From assembly GCF_000026105.1 (NCBI RefSeq), contig NC_008027.1:3610501-3674500 (forward strand): a stretch of DNA of 64,000 bases, read 5' to 3'. This document shows, one piece after another, positions 18,138 through 27,141 of this stretch. How positions within the stretch are numbered: the stretch's first letter is position 1; each line of letters begins with the position of its first letter. The position numbers were made by a program, and so were the translations under genes. This stretch comes from Pseudomonas entomophila L48 (GTDB lineage: Bacteria; Pseudomonadota; Gammaproteobacteria; Pseudomonadales; Pseudomonadaceae). The notes below the pieces were generated by a model that was given only the letters and a program-made list of their open reading frames with translations, searched no databases and was not told the origin of the DNA.

Positions 18138-19339
18138 CTTGCGCCTGCTACAAACCCCGCTTGCCGCCCGCTGAAGGCCAGCAACCACGCCACGGCAACC
18201 AACACGAGCACCACCGCGCCAAACGACCCTGCCCCCGCGCCCGTCAACAACAACCCGCCCACGATCCCGCCCAGGGCAATCGCGCTGTTCCACACCGTCA
18301 CCAACATCGACTGGGCGACATCCCCGCCCTCGCCCGCCGCGTCGGCGCAGGCCGTCTGCAGCAAGGTCGGCGCACCGCCATAGGTCAGCCCCCACAAGGC
18401 CACGCTGGCATGCACCAGCCAAGCCGAACCCTGCACATGCCCAAGCGCCAGGGTCGCCAGGGCGAAGCCGCCCAGGCTTATCAGCACCAGCCCACGCAGG
18501 CGTCGGTCGACACCCAGCCCGACCAGCACGATCCCCGCCAGCGAGGCCAGGCCGAAGGTCATCAGCACCTGGCCAACCTCGCCCGCCATGCCCGCGGCCG
18601 CCAGCAGCGGCACGATGTAGGTGTACAGAATGTTATGCCCAAGGATCCACGCCAGGATCACCAGCAGCACCCTCGCCACCCCCGGCGTGCGCAGTACCTG
18701 CATCGCCGCCGGGCGCTTGCCGGCCACCTGCCCCGGGAAGTCCGGTACGGCCCGCAGCACCCAGGCCGCCAACAGCAATGCGGCCAGGGTCACCACCACG
18801 AAGGTGGCACGCCAGCCCAGCCAGGCCCCCAGCCAGGTGGCAATGGGCAGCCCCAATGACAGGGCGATGGGTTGCCCGAGCATGGCCACCGCCATCGCCT
18901 TGCCCTGCTGCGCCGGCGCCACCATGCGCCGCGCATGCCCGGCGATCAGGCCCCAGGCCAGGCCGCCGGCGGCGCCACTCAGAAAGCGCAGCGCCAGCGT
19001 CAGGTAGTTGTCGGTGGACAGCACGGTCAAGCCGTTGAACAGGATGAAACCGCCAATGGCCAGAAACAAGGCACGACGGCGCCACCAACCCTGGGTCAGG
19101 GTCACCAGCGGGATGGCAGTGAGCAGCGAGCCCAGTGCGTAGGCGGTGACCCACTGCCCGGCCATGGCTTGGCTGATCGCCATGCCATCGGCGATCTGGT
19201 CGAGCAGGCCCGCCGGCAACGTTTCACTGAGAATCGCGATGAAACCGGTCAGGGCCAGGGCCAGCAGGCCGCTCAACGGCAGCCTTGTGGCGCTGGCGGC
19301 GGGTTCATTGACGCTGGCCGCGGTGGATGTCGAATTCAT
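18134..19339 (-). CDS. MFS transporter, AraJ/SotB-like
   Basis: This 401-aa protein has twelve predicted membrane helices and the DHA1-type opening LPAGLLDQIADGMAISQAMAGQW, close to the sugar-efflux/arabinose-efflux (AraJ, SotB, YdhP) branch. The loop motif RRALFLAIGG follows TM2. ATG 19339 has AGGAGG upstream. Substrates of this branch include sugars and antibiotics; none can be assigned. It is divergent from a LysR-type regulator at 19454, which probably controls it. The last codons abut a REP element. Confidence 0.85.
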   Translation of the reverse strand: MNSTSTAASVNEPAASATRLPLSGLLALALTGFIAILSETLPAGLLDQIADGMAISQAMAGQWVTAYALGSLLTAIPLVTLTQGWWRRRALFLAIGGFILFNGLTVLSTDNYLTLALRFLSGAAGGLAWGLIAGHARRMVAPAQQGKAMAVAMLGQPIALSLGLPIATWLGAWLGWRATFVVVTLAALLLAAWVLRAVPDFPGQVAGKRPAAMQVLRTPGVARVLLVILAWILGHNILYTYIVPLLAAAGMAGEVGQVLMTFGLASLAGIVLVGLGVDRRLRGLVLISLGGFALATLALGHVQGSAWLVHASVALWGLTYGGAPTLLQTACADAAGEGGDVAQSMLVTVWNSAIALGGIVGGLLLTGAGAGSFGAVVLVLVAVAWLLAFSGRQAGFVAGAR

Positions 19340-19453
19340 GGGTGCCTCCTGGGTTCAATCGAGGCAAGCATCTTGCGGCGTTGCGATATTGCGGAAAAAG
19401 CCGGGTAGAATTCCGCTCACCCAGGACATCGATGTCCGCAATCGGAGTGCAAC

Positions 19454-20365
19454 ATGGACAGCCTCAGCGGCTTCGTGGTCTTCAACCGGGTTGCCGAAAC
19501 CCGCAGCTTCGTCGCGGCCGGCCAATCCCTGGGCATCAGCGCCTCGGCGGTGGGCAAGCGCGTGGCGCGCCTGGAGGCCCGGCTGGGGGTACGCCTGTTC
19601 CACCGCAGCACCCGCAGCATCACCCTGACCGCCGAAGGCGCGCTGTTCCTCGAGCGCAGCCGGCGCATCCTGGCCGAGATCGAGGCCACCGAACAGGCGC
19701 TCTCGCAAGCCAGCGGCACGCCACGCGGGCGACTGCGGGTCAGCCTGCCGCAGGTGACCGGGCTGGTGATGCCGGCACTGGCCGAGTTCATGGCGCGCTA
19801 TCCGGATATCGAGCTGGACCTGGACTTCAGCGACCGCATGGTGGACATCGTCGGTGAAGGCTTCGATGTGGTGATGCGCGGCGGCCAACCCCTGGATTCG
19901 CGCCTGAACGCCAAGTTCCTCGGGCACTTCCAGCATTGCCTGGTGGCCTCGCCGCAGTACCTGCGCGAGCGCGGCACGCCGCAGCATCCGCGTGAGCTTG
20001 CCGCGCACAGTTGCCTGCATTACCGCTTCCCCAGCAGCGGCAAGCTGGAAACCTGGCCGCTGCGCCGGGAACACCCCGAGCAGGACTACGACATCCCCAT
20101 CTCGATGGTCTGCAACCACGTCGAGACGCGGGTCTGCTTCGCCCTCAATCACCGCGGTATCACCTGCCTGCCGGACTTCAACGTGCGCAAGGAACTGGCC
20201 AGCGGCAGCCTGGTGAGCGTGCTCGACAGCTTCATGGAGCGGCGCGGCAGCTTCTACCTGCTGTGGCCGTCGGGCCGGCAGATGCCACCGAAGCTGCGGG
20301 TGTTCATCGACTTCATGCTCGAACGGGTGCTCCCCGCGACCCAGGTCAGCCGTACAGGTAGTTGA
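19454..20365 (+). CDS. LysR-family transcriptional regulator
   Basis: This 303-aa protein begins with the LysR winged helix (residues 5-65: FVVFNRVAETRSFVAAGQSLGISASAVGKRVARLEARLGVRLF). A periplasmic-binding-type effector domain follows, with the DsdC/AaeR-like pattern 'IELDLDFSDRMVDIVGEGFDVVMRGG'. ATG 19454 has GGAG upstream. It is divergent from the MFS transporter, its likely target. Its last 20 bp overlap the 3' end of the convergent LysR gene. Confidence 0.9.
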   Translation: MDSLSGFVVFNRVAETRSFVAAGQSLGISASAVGKRVARLEARLGVRLFHRSTRSITLTAEGALFLERSRRILAEIEATEQALSQASGTPRGRLRVSLPQVTGLVMPALAEFMARYPDIELDLDFSDRMVDIVGEGFDVVMRGGQPLDSRLNAKFLGHFQHCLVASPQYLRERGTPQHPRELAAHSCLHYRFPSSGKLETWPLRREHPEQDYDIPISMVCNHVETRVCFALNHRGITCLPDFNVRKELASGSLVSVLDSFMERRGSFYLLWPSGRQMPPKLRVFIDFMLERVLPATQVSRTGS

Positions 20366-21266
20366 TGTCCCGGTGCGGCAACGGCGGTACCTGGGCCAGC
20401 AGGAAGTCACGCAGTTTCTGCATCTGCCGGGCCTTCGGGCTGGATTTCAGCCAGGTCATGTAGTAACCGTCGCCGGTGGCCACCGCATGCGGGAAGGGGG
20501 TGATCAAGTTGCCAGCCGCCAGATCGGCGCTGGCCAGCACCAGGTCGACCACGGAGATGCCCAGGCCCTGCTGGGCCGCCGAAATACCCTGGTCGAGGGT
20601 GTCGAACACCTGGCCCTGGTCGATGCTGATATCCAGCGCGTCCATGCGCGCCAGCCAGCGCCGCCAGTCGCGCCGGTCCGGTGAAGGGTGCAGGAATTCG
20701 CAGTGCCTGAGCGCCGCCAGCTCCGGCGCGGGGCTGTCGAGGTACTCGGGGTGGCAGACCGGAATCAGCCATTCATCGAACAGCTTCAGGCTCTCCACGT
20801 CCGCCGGGAAACGCCCGTTGCCCAGCAGGATGGCGCAGTCGTAGGGCTCGGAATAGAAGTCCACCGCATCGATGTCCATCCACACACTCGACAACTGCAC
20901 CGAACAGCTGTTGTCGACCTTCTTGAAACCATCCAGGGCCCTTAGCAACCAGCGCACGGTCAATGTCGACGGTGCCTTCAGGCGCAGGCCGTAGCGGTCC
21001 TGGCGCAACAGCGCGCAGGCGTTCTCGATGATCTTGAAGCCGACCTTGAGCTCCTGGGCCAGCAGTTGGCCGTGCTCGGTCAGGCGCAGCTTGGGGCCGC
21101 GCCGCTCGAACAGGTCGCAGCCGAACATGGCTTCAAGCGTCTTGATGTGGTGGCTGACCGCGCCCTGGGTGAGCGCCAGCTCCTGCGCCGCGCGGGTGAA
21201 AGAGCCGTAGCGCGAGGCCACTTCGAAGGCACGCAGGGCGTGCAAGGCTTGAATCCGTTCCGACAT
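20346..21266 (-). CDS. GcvA-like LysR-family regulator
   Basis: This protein of about 306 aa has an N-terminal helix-turn-helix (LHALRAFEVASRYGSFTRAAQELALTQ... SHHIKTLE) typical of the GcvA/AmpR branch. The start is ambiguous: ATG 21266 (MSERIQ) fits homologues, but in-frame ATGs at 21275 and 21284 also exist and none has a strong ribosome-binding site. It is divergent from the YqcI/YcgG-LysE-SGNH cluster at 21438, with a 170-bp AT-rich shared promoter region, so it is the probable regulator of that cluster. Confidence 0.85.
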   Translation of the reverse strand: MSERIQALHALRAFEVASRYGSFTRAAQELALTQGAVSHHIKTLEAMFGCDLFERRGPKLRLTEHGQLLAQELKVGFKIIENACALLRQDRYGLRLKAPSTLTVRWLLRALDGFKKVDNSCSVQLSSVWMDIDAVDFYSEPYDCAILLGNGRFPADVESLKLFDEWLIPVCHPEYLDSPAPELAALRHCEFLHPSPDRRDWRRWLARMDALDISIDQGQVFDTLDQGISAAQQGLGISVVDLVLASADLAAGNLITPFPHAVATGDGYYMTWLKSSPKARQMQKLRDFLLAQVPPLPHRDINYLYG

Positions 21267-21437
21267 CGGCGCCATCCAGAGCATGAGTGAGGCTAATAGT
21301 AGGTCATAGTTCCAGGCGTTTTACAACGCGGGATGCATCTCGGAAAATGCCGGTAAATAACAATTATCTATAGCCAAACCGCCTGAATAATACGGAAAAG
21401 TTATTTAACGCTGCATTTGGATAGATCTGGGGAAATC

Positions 21438-22214
21438 ATGTTTACGGGTTATGGAAACTGCTACCGCCTGGATGCGCTAGAGCTGGCCGATGAACATGTG
21501 CAGAACAGACACCACTGGACGCACAAGACCATAGAACACTTCAAGGAAACCCTCGCCCACCCCGACTTCCCGTGCCTGTTCGGGCGCAAGGCGGTCACCG
21601 CGCGCACCTGCCACATCATCTTCGCCCGGGCGCAGCAACTGGCCGACGACATCGCCCGGGGGCTGGCCGACTACGTCCGCACCGTCGAACCGCTGCCGAT
21701 AAAGCAGCGCATCGGCCATCCGCTGCTGGTGTTCCTCGAGACTGCACCGAACACCACGCTGAGTGACCAGCAGGCCCTGGCCTGGGATGTGCTGCGCCAG
21801 GTCCATGCCCGCGACCCGCAGCCCTGGCCTGAAGCCGTCCCCCAGGACCCGCACGACGCGCACTGGTCGTTCTGCTTCGCCGGCATGCCGTTGTTCATCA
21901 ACATGAGTTTCCCCGGCCACCTACAGATGAAGAGCCGCAACCTGGGCAAGCACATCGCCTTCGTCATCAACGCCCGCGAGAGCTTCGACGAAGTCGCCAG
22001 CGCCCAGACCGAAAGCGGCCAGCGCATCCGCGCGCGCATCCGCGACCGGGTCCGTCACTACAACGATGGCGTGATGCCAGACACCCTCGGCTTCTTCGGC
22101 CACGGCGACAACTTCGAATGGAAACAGTACCAACTGCAGGAACCCGGCTCGCTGAACCCCGCGCGCTGCCCGTTCCATACACAAGCAACAGCTGACTCAC
22201 TGATCGAGAACTGA
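21438..22214 (+). CDS. YqcI/YcgG-family protein, GntA-like heme N-hydroxylase candidate
   Basis: This 258-aa protein carries the family signature HPDFPCLFGRKAVTA near residue 40. Downstream blocks are 'HWSFCFAGMPLFINMSFPGH' and 'SRNLGKHIAFVINARESFDE'. The YqcI/YcgG family was long uncharacterised, but one member, GntA of guanitoxin biosynthesis, is a heme-dependent N-hydroxylase of a guanidino amino acid. The same fold is expected here; the substrate may differ. ATG 21438 follows GGGGA. Two bases separate it from a LysE exporter gene, and a LysR gene is divergent, so the product may be an exported N-oxygenated amino-acid derivative. Confidence 0.75.
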   Translation: MFTGYGNCYRLDALELADEHVQNRHHWTHKTIEHFKETLAHPDFPCLFGRKAVTARTCHIIFARAQQLADDIARGLADYVRTVEPLPIKQRIGHPLLVFLETAPNTTLSDQQALAWDVLRQVHARDPQPWPEAVPQDPHDAHWSFCFAGMPLFINMSFPGHLQMKSRNLGKHIAFVINARESFDEVASAQTESGQRIRARIRDRVRHYNDGVMPDTLGFFGHGDNFEWKQYQLQEPGSLNPARCPFHTQATADSLIEN

Positions 22215-22216
22215 AC

Positions 22217-22840
22217 GTGAATACCGCACTGACCGCCACCTACGCCCTCACCGTCCTGCTGCTGATCGCCACCCCAGGCCCAGTGGTGGCCCTGATCGTC
22301 AACACCGCCGCTGCCTCCGGCTCGCGCAAGGCCCTGTTCACCGCCGTCGGCACCAACTGGGCGTCGCTGGTGCTGATCGGCGCCGCCGCCTGGATCATCA
22401 TGACCAGCGCGGCCATCGACAAGGCCTGGCTCAACGGCATGAGCCTGCTGGGGTGCCTGTTCATCGGCTACATCGCCGTGGGCACCCTGCGCGAGGCCCT
22501 GCAGGCGCCGGTCGAGGTCGCCCCCAGCACGGTGCCGGCAGGCCGTGGCGGCCTGGTCCAAGGGTTCATGGTGGGTATCTCCAACCCCAAGGACATCATC
22601 TTCTTCATCTCCTTCTTCCCGCAGTTCATCCAGATTACCGAGTCGTTCGGCAAGAGCATGGTGGTGCTGTCGCTGCTGTGGATCGCCATCGATTTCGCCG
22701 TGCTCAGCCTGTACATCTTCGCCATCGGCAAGATCGCCTCGCAGCGCAGCAGCCGGCTGATCAGCCTGGCCTCCGGGGTCGCGCTGCTGCTCATCGCCAT
22801 CGTCGGCCTGGGCTACAACCTCAGGGAACTGGCGGCCTGA
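22217..22840 (+). CDS. LysE/RhtB-family amino-acid exporter
   Basis: This 207-aa inner-membrane protein has six hydrophobic segments and the family opening 'LLLIATPGPVVALIVNTAAASGSRKAL'. The FMVGISNPKDIIFFISFFPQF block is typical of the LysE/RhtB superfamily. It is separated by 2 nt from the YqcI/YcgG gene and by 28 nt from the SGNH-like gene. Members export amino acids and derivatives; here the cargo is plausibly the product of the neighbouring enzyme. Confidence 0.9.
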   Translation: MNTALTATYALTVLLLIATPGPVVALIVNTAAASGSRKALFTAVGTNWASLVLIGAAAWIIMTSAAIDKAWLNGMSLLGCLFIGYIAVGTLREALQAPVEVAPSTVPAGRGGLVQGFMVGISNPKDIIFFISFFPQFIQITESFGKSMVVLSLLWIAIDFAVLSLYIFAIGKIASQRSSRLISLASGVALLLIAIVGLGYNLRELAA

Positions 22841-22868
22841 GCCCATTGCCCATCAACCAGGAGCGCCC

Positions 22869-23954
22869 ATGACGATCCTCGACACCCCGGTGGCAGACCC
22901 CATGGGCAGCACCCATCCCCTGCAGCACGACTACCAGCGCTTCCTCCAGCTGGGCAGCCGGCGCATTCCGCACACGCTCTACGTGCATGAGCGCGGCTAC
23001 CGCTCCGGCACCATCAACACCGACGCCCTGGGCATGCGCTACAGCCATTTCGCCGGCAAGCGCTTCTCGGTCGCCGAGCGCGGCGGCCTGGCGCGGGTCA
23101 ACCTGCTGGTGGGCGGCTCGACCGCCATGGGCATCGGCGCCAGCTCCGACGAACATACGGTGGCCTCGTACCTCTCGCTGCTGACCGGCGAGATCTGGCT
23201 CAACCTGGCCGGCTGCGGGCTCAACGCCACCCAGGAACTGCTGATGTTCCTCACCCACCAGCACCGCTTCGGCCAGATTGGCCATGTCGTGGTGTTCAGC
23301 GGGCTGAATACGCTGGCGCAGGAAACGCTGGGCGAGATAATGACCAGCGCGCAAACCGGGCAACAGGACTTTTTCAACCGCTTCCATGAAGGCGTTCAGC
23401 CCACCGAGGAACCGCGCCGCGACTCCTTGTGGCAGCGCCTGGGCCATGCCCTGGCGCCGCGTCGCCCGGGGCCCTGCCCCGCACTGGAGCCGGTGTCCAG
23501 CCCCGACAAGCGCCTGATCCGCGCCGCCGACAGCATCGGCCGCACACTGCGCCAGTGGGACCGCCTGCTGGCCGACGGCCACACCACCCTGACCTTCATC
23601 CTCCAGCCCCTGCTGCCCTGGTGCAGGGAAGCGCTACCCACCGGCGAGCAGGCCATGCTCGAACGGCTCGAACAACAGCCGTCCAATTTCGATCGCCTCA
23701 TCGATGGCGCCTTCGACAGCCAGTTGCACATGGCCTTCTTCCGCCGTATCAAGAGCCAGGCCGACCCCGTCCCCTGCTACGACATGAACAGCATGCTCAG
23801 CAGCTCGCCGGTGTTCGCTGAAAGCCTGTTCGCCGACCGCCTGCATTTCAACGATCTGGGCAACAACGCCCTGGCCAAGGTGATCACCGCCAAACTTGGC
23901 CTGGCCCAGGAAAAATACGCCCAGCGCAAGGTCACGCCGATCAAGCTCGTCTGA
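22869..23954 (+). CDS. SGNH-hydrolase-like protein in the GntA-like cluster
   Basis: This 361-aa protein has no signal peptide. It shows an SGNH-like block I as GGSTAMGIGASSDEHT (Ser near residue 80) and a block V as DRLHFNDLGNNALA near 320, containing the Asp-x-x-His pair. Between them, 'IWLNLAGCGLNATQELLMFL' and 'HVVVFSGLN' resemble blocks II-III. SGNH enzymes are esterases or O-acyl transferases. A weak memory links similar Pseudomonas proteins to the annotation 'inducer of phenazine'; I do not rely on it. ATG 22869 follows AGGAG. It is third in the LysR-controlled cluster. Confidence 0.6.
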   Translation: MTILDTPVADPMGSTHPLQHDYQRFLQLGSRRIPHTLYVHERGYRSGTINTDALGMRYSHFAGKRFSVAERGGLARVNLLVGGSTAMGIGASSDEHTVASYLSLLTGEIWLNLAGCGLNATQELLMFLTHQHRFGQIGHVVVFSGLNTLAQETLGEIMTSAQTGQQDFFNRFHEGVQPTEEPRRDSLWQRLGHALAPRRPGPCPALEPVSSPDKRLIRAADSIGRTLRQWDRLLADGHTTLTFILQPLLPWCREALPTGEQAMLERLEQQPSNFDRLIDGAFDSQLHMAFFRRIKSQADPVPCYDMNSMLSSSPVFAESLFADRLHFNDLGNNALAKVITAKLGLAQEKYAQRKVTPIKLV

Positions 23955-24047
23955 TAAGGAATTCCCCGACTATCGTCGAGCACACTCGGGTGGATAGAAT
24001 AGGCCGGTCATCGCCCCTGATCCGCCTGAGGCACCCGCGCCCCCGTC

Positions 24048-24785
24048 ATGACCATCGAAGCCGCCCCCAAGCGCCGTAGCGCCCACGCAGCCCTGCTGCC
24101 GCTGCTGCTGACCTCCTTCGCTGCGCAGGCGCTCGACGTGAGCATCGACCCGCATGCCGACCTGCTCTATCGCCAGGCCCTCCCCCTGCTGGAGCAAGCC
24201 GACAACCAGGACGACACGGCCAGCCCCCTGCGTACCAGCGCCGGCGACCCGGAGCTCAGCCGCCAGGGCCAGGCCCTGGCCCGCACCCTGCCCACCGCGG
24301 TGGCGTTGCTGAAGAAGTCTGTCGCCCTCGACCACCCGGTGGCCCAGTATCGCCTGGCCCTGTACTACACCACCTATCTACCAGCCGGGCAGATTGCCGA
24401 CGCCGCCTGCCCGCTGCTCGAAGCCAGCCTCAAGCAGGGTTTCGCGCCACCGGCCCTGGCCATCGCCCGCTGGTGCTCGCCCTACAGCGCCAGCCCTGCC
24501 TATCGCCAGGCGCTGGAGGCGATCCCCAGCATGGCCACCCTGTACGCGCCCTACTACCCCCAGCCGGCGACGCACCTGGCTTGCAGCCGCAGCCGGCCGC
24601 AAGGGCTGGAAATGCAATGGGGGCGCCAACGTGATTACCAGGCCGAGGTCTACCGCCTGCTCGGCGAGCTGGACCCGCAACAGCGCCAGGCGCTGATGCA
24701 GAAGGCCGTGGACATCAACGGCTGCGCCGCGGCGCAGCAACGCCTTGTAGGAGCCGGCTTGCCGGCGAACACAACACCTCGATAA
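24048..24785 (+). CDS. Secreted Sel1/TPR-like protein with REP-encoded C-terminus
   Basis: This 245-aa protein has a signal-like hydrophobic stretch (residues 14-28) ending AAQA. An alpha-helical repeat region resembles Sel1 (AVALLKKSVALDHPVAQYRLALYY near 85-108; LLEASLKQGFAPPALAIARW). The last twelve residues, VGAGLPANTTPR, are read from a REP element. The natural stop has apparently been overwritten or displaced by that insertion. No start-linked ribosome-binding site is obvious at 24048. Sel1 proteins mediate protein-protein contacts in the envelope; no specific role can be assigned. Confidence 0.65.
   Translation: MTIEAAPKRRSAHAALLPLLLTSFAAQALDVSIDPHADLLYRQALPLLEQADNQDDTASPLRTSAGDPELSRQGQALARTLPTAVALLKKSVALDHPVAQYRLALYYTTYLPAGQIADAACPLLEASLKQGFAPPALAIARWCSPYSASPAYRQALEAIPSMATLYAPYYPQPATHLACSRSRPQGLEMQWGRQRDYQAEVYRLLGELDPQQRQALMQKAVDINGCAAAQQRLVGAGLPANTTPR
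24746..24770 (+). repeat. Single REP inside the 3' end of a gene
   Basis: One copy of the GTAGGAGCCGGCTTGCCGGC class forms the last codons of the preceding secreted-protein gene. No inverted partner of the same class follows; the next element is of the GGCTTCAGCC class. Confidence 0.85.
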
Positions 24786-24809
24786 CGGTCACTGATCTGG
24801 CACGCCCCC

Positions 24810-24895
24810 TGTAGGAGCGGCTTCAGCCGCGACCACCCGCGAAGCGGGTGCCGGACACCCCGCTGCCTGCATCGCGGCTGAAGCCGCTCCTACAG
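24810..24895. repeat. REP pair, GCGGCTTCAGCCGC class
   Basis: Inverted copies (GTAGGAGCGGCTTCAGCCGC and its complement) flank a short CG-rich stem around ACCCGCGAAGCGGGT. The pair fills the gap upstream of azlC. Confidence 0.9.
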
Positions 24896-24975
24896 GCCAA
24901 ACAAGCAAGATCGTTCAAGCCAGCCCTTCGCCCCTCTGGCATGCTGGCCTGCCCTGTCGAGCCGTTGCCTTGCCC

Positions 24976-25674
24976 ATGTCCAGCCCGCCTATCGCCCGTC
25001 ACGCCTTCCTCAAAGGCGCCATCGCCATCCTGCCGCTGTCCCTGGCCGTCGCCCCCTGGGGCCTGCTGGCCGGCTCCATGGCCATCGAAGCCAACCTCAG
25101 CGCCTGGGAGGGCCAGGGCCTGTCCGCCATCGTCTTCGCCGGTGCCGCGCAACTGGTGGCCATCGGCATGCTCAAGGGCGGCGCCAACCTGTTCTCGATC
25201 CTGCTCACCACCCTGCTGCTGACTTCGCAGCACCTGCTCTACGGACTGTCGATGCGCCCGGTGATGTCCGGCCTGCCGACCCGCTGGCGGCTGGGCCTGG
25301 GTTTCCTGCTCACCGATGAGTTCTTCGCCCTCACCAGCCACCACGACCAACAGCAGTTCAACCGCTGGTACGCCCTGGGCGTCGGCCTGACGTTCTATGT
25401 AGCGTGGAACCTGTTCACCCTGGCCGGCATTGTCCTCGGCCAGAACATCCCGCACCTGGACCAACTGGGCCTGGACTTCTCCATCGTCGCCACCTTCGTC
25501 GCGCTGATCGCGCCGCTGGTACGCAACCTGCCGACCGTGGTGTGCGTGGCGGTGTCGCTGTTCTGCTCGGTGCTGTTCAGCTACTGGCACTGTGAAACCG
25601 CCCTGGTGGCCGCCGGCCTGCTGGGCATGGCCGCAGGCTTCGTCTGCCAGAAATTCTCCGGAGGCCGCTCATGA
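24976..25674 (+). CDS. AzlC-family branched-chain amino acid exporter subunit
   Basis: This 232-aa protein has about six membrane helices and the AzlC signatures 'ILPLSLAVAPWGLLAG', 'IVFAGAAQLVAIGML' and 'TSQHLLYGLSMRP' plus 'LTDEFFAL'. ATG 24976 gives the conserved family start; a TTG two codons upstream is in frame. AzlC pairs with the small AzlD to export branched-chain amino acids or analogues. Its stop overlaps azlD (ATGA), and azlD overlaps the AraC-type gene, forming a tight three-gene operon. Confidence 0.9.
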   Translation: MSSPPIARHAFLKGAIAILPLSLAVAPWGLLAGSMAIEANLSAWEGQGLSAIVFAGAAQLVAIGMLKGGANLFSILLTTLLLTSQHLLYGLSMRPVMSGLPTRWRLGLGFLLTDEFFALTSHHDQQQFNRWYALGVGLTFYVAWNLFTLAGIVLGQNIPHLDQLGLDFSIVATFVALIAPLVRNLPTVVCVAVSLFCSVLFSYWHCETALVAAGLLGMAAGFVCQKFSGGRS

Positions 25675-25985
25675 TCTGGCTGCTGATCTTCGCCATGGGC
25701 GCGGTGGTGTTCCTCAACCGCTACGCCTTCCTCGAACCGCGCCTGCCGCTGCGCCTGAGCTCCAACGCGCGGCAGTTCCTCGGCTTCGCCGTGCCTGGCA
25801 TGCTCACGGCGATCTGCGGGCCGATCATCTTCCTGCCCGGCCACCAGCTCGACCTGAGCCCGCTCAACCCCTACCTGCTCGGCTCACTGGTGGCCATCAC
25901 CCTGGTGCTGTTGACCCGCAGCGTGTTGCTGAGCATGCTGGCGAGCATGCTGATCTTCTTCCTCCTGCGCAGCTGGCTGGCATGA
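25671..25985 (+). CDS. AzlD-family branched-chain amino acid transport subunit
   Basis: This 104-aa protein has three to four membrane helices and the AzlD pattern FAMGAVVFLNRYAFLEPRLP and 'FAVPGMLTAICGPIIFLP'. It begins within the stop of azlC and ends within the start of the AraC-type regulator, so all three are probably translationally coupled. Confidence 0.9.
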   Translation: MIWLLIFAMGAVVFLNRYAFLEPRLPLRLSSNARQFLGFAVPGMLTAICGPIIFLPGHQLDLSPLNPYLLGSLVAITLVLLTRSVLLSMLASMLIFFLLRSWLA

Positions 25986-26818
25986 GCACGCCCCTGCGCG
26001 AACAAGCCCACCTGTGGCAGGCGCCCGCCCTCGGCGACGTCGAGATGCTGCACGCCCGCTACATCCAGCAGCGTTTTGCCCCGCACGTGCATGAAGGCTA
26101 TGTGTTCACGGTGATCGAGTCCGGCGCCCAGCGTTTCTGGCACCGCGGCAGCGAGCACCTGGCGCCGGTGGGCAGCATGGTGCTGATCAACCCCGACGAG
26201 TTGCACACCGGCGCCACCGCCCACGAGGCCGGCTGGCGCTACCGCGGTTTCTATCCCGAGCACGAGCGGGTCACCGGCGTGCTCGAGGAGCTGGAGCTGG
26301 GCCGCCACGGCCTGCCTCGGTTCAAGGACAGCGTGATCCAGGACCCGGCCCTGGCCGCCGCGTTCAGCCAGTTGCACCAGCTCTCCGAGAGCAACGCCAG
26401 CGCCTTGGAGCAACAGACCGCCTGGCGCCATGCCGTGCTCGCCCTGGTGCAGCGCCACGGCCATTGCGCCGAGCCCGCCGCCCCCGGCAACGAGCCACTG
26501 GCCGTGGCCCGGGCCCGTGAGCTGCTGGAGAGCCAACTGGCCGAACCGCCATCGCTGGAAGCCCTCGCGGCTGCGGTTAACCTCTCCCCGTTTCACTTCG
26601 CCCGGGTGTTCCGTCAGGCCACCGGCCTGCCACCCCATGCCTGGCTCAAGCAGCGCCGCCTGGCGCGCGCAAGGGAGCTCCTGAGAAGTGGCCTGCCGGC
26701 CCTGGAAGTCGCTTTCGTCCTGGGCTTCGCCGACCAGAGCCACCTCAGCCGCCAGTTCAAGCAAGCCTACGGGGTCACGCCCGGGGCCTATCGCCAGGCT
26801 TGCCTGGGCCTGGCATAG
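25982..26818 (+). CDS. AraC-family regulator linked to azlCD
   Basis: This 278-aa protein has an N-terminal cupin-like sensor (residues 20-110: FAPHVHEGYVFTVIESGAQRFWHRG, VLINPDELHTG). The C-terminal AraC double helix-turn-helix starts near 180 (LEALAAAVNLSPFHFARVFRQ ... EVAFVLGFADQSHLSRQFK). It overlaps azlD by 4 nt. The His-rich sensor pattern is common in AraC regulators of AzlCD-type exporters, so it probably activates the exporter in response to an amino acid or analogue. Confidence 0.9.
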   Translation: MSTPLREQAHLWQAPALGDVEMLHARYIQQRFAPHVHEGYVFTVIESGAQRFWHRGSEHLAPVGSMVLINPDELHTGATAHEAGWRYRGFYPEHERVTGVLEELELGRHGLPRFKDSVIQDPALAAAFSQLHQLSESNASALEQQTAWRHAVLALVQRHGHCAEPAAPGNEPLAVARARELLESQLAEPPSLEALAAAVNLSPFHFARVFRQATGLPPHAWLKQRRLARARELLRSGLPALEVAFVLGFADQSHLSRQFKQAYGVTPGAYRQACLGLA

Positions 26819-26877
26819 CGCTCAGGCAGGTCGGTGGGGCGCTGCTACACTCAAATGGCTGAACGGAGGATCCCGCC

Positions 26878-27105
26878 ATGTCCGAACGAGAGCTCACCAC
26901 CTTGATATCGCTGATGAACCAGCGCCAGGCCTGCCTGAGCAGCGCCTGCAAGGAGATCGCCGACTGGATCGACCGGCAGGGCGACGTGCCCGCCGCCGGG
27001 AAGATCCGCGCCAGCCTCAAGGCGCTGGAAGCCGACGAGGCCCAGGTGCGCAAGACCCTGACCTCGCTGAGCATCGAACGGCCACTGCCTCGTTTCCGCA
27101 GCTGA
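26878..27105 (+). CDS. Small helical protein, function unknown
   Basis: This 75-aa hydrophilic protein (MSERELTTLISLMNQRQACL...) has a clear ribosome-binding site, GGAGG, nine bases before the ATG. Two predicted helices rich in Leu, Ala, Glu and Lys dominate; two cysteines lie at 19 and 24. It stands alone between the azl operon and a REP pair. The strong start signal and high-GC third-position pattern make it a real gene, but I recognise no family. Confidence 0.7.
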   Translation: MSERELTTLISLMNQRQACLSSACKEIADWIDRQGDVPAAGKIRASLKALEADEAQVRKTLTSLSIERPLPRFRS

Positions 27106-27141
27106 CTGCCCCCGCAGACTTATCGGGATTTACGCCCTTCC

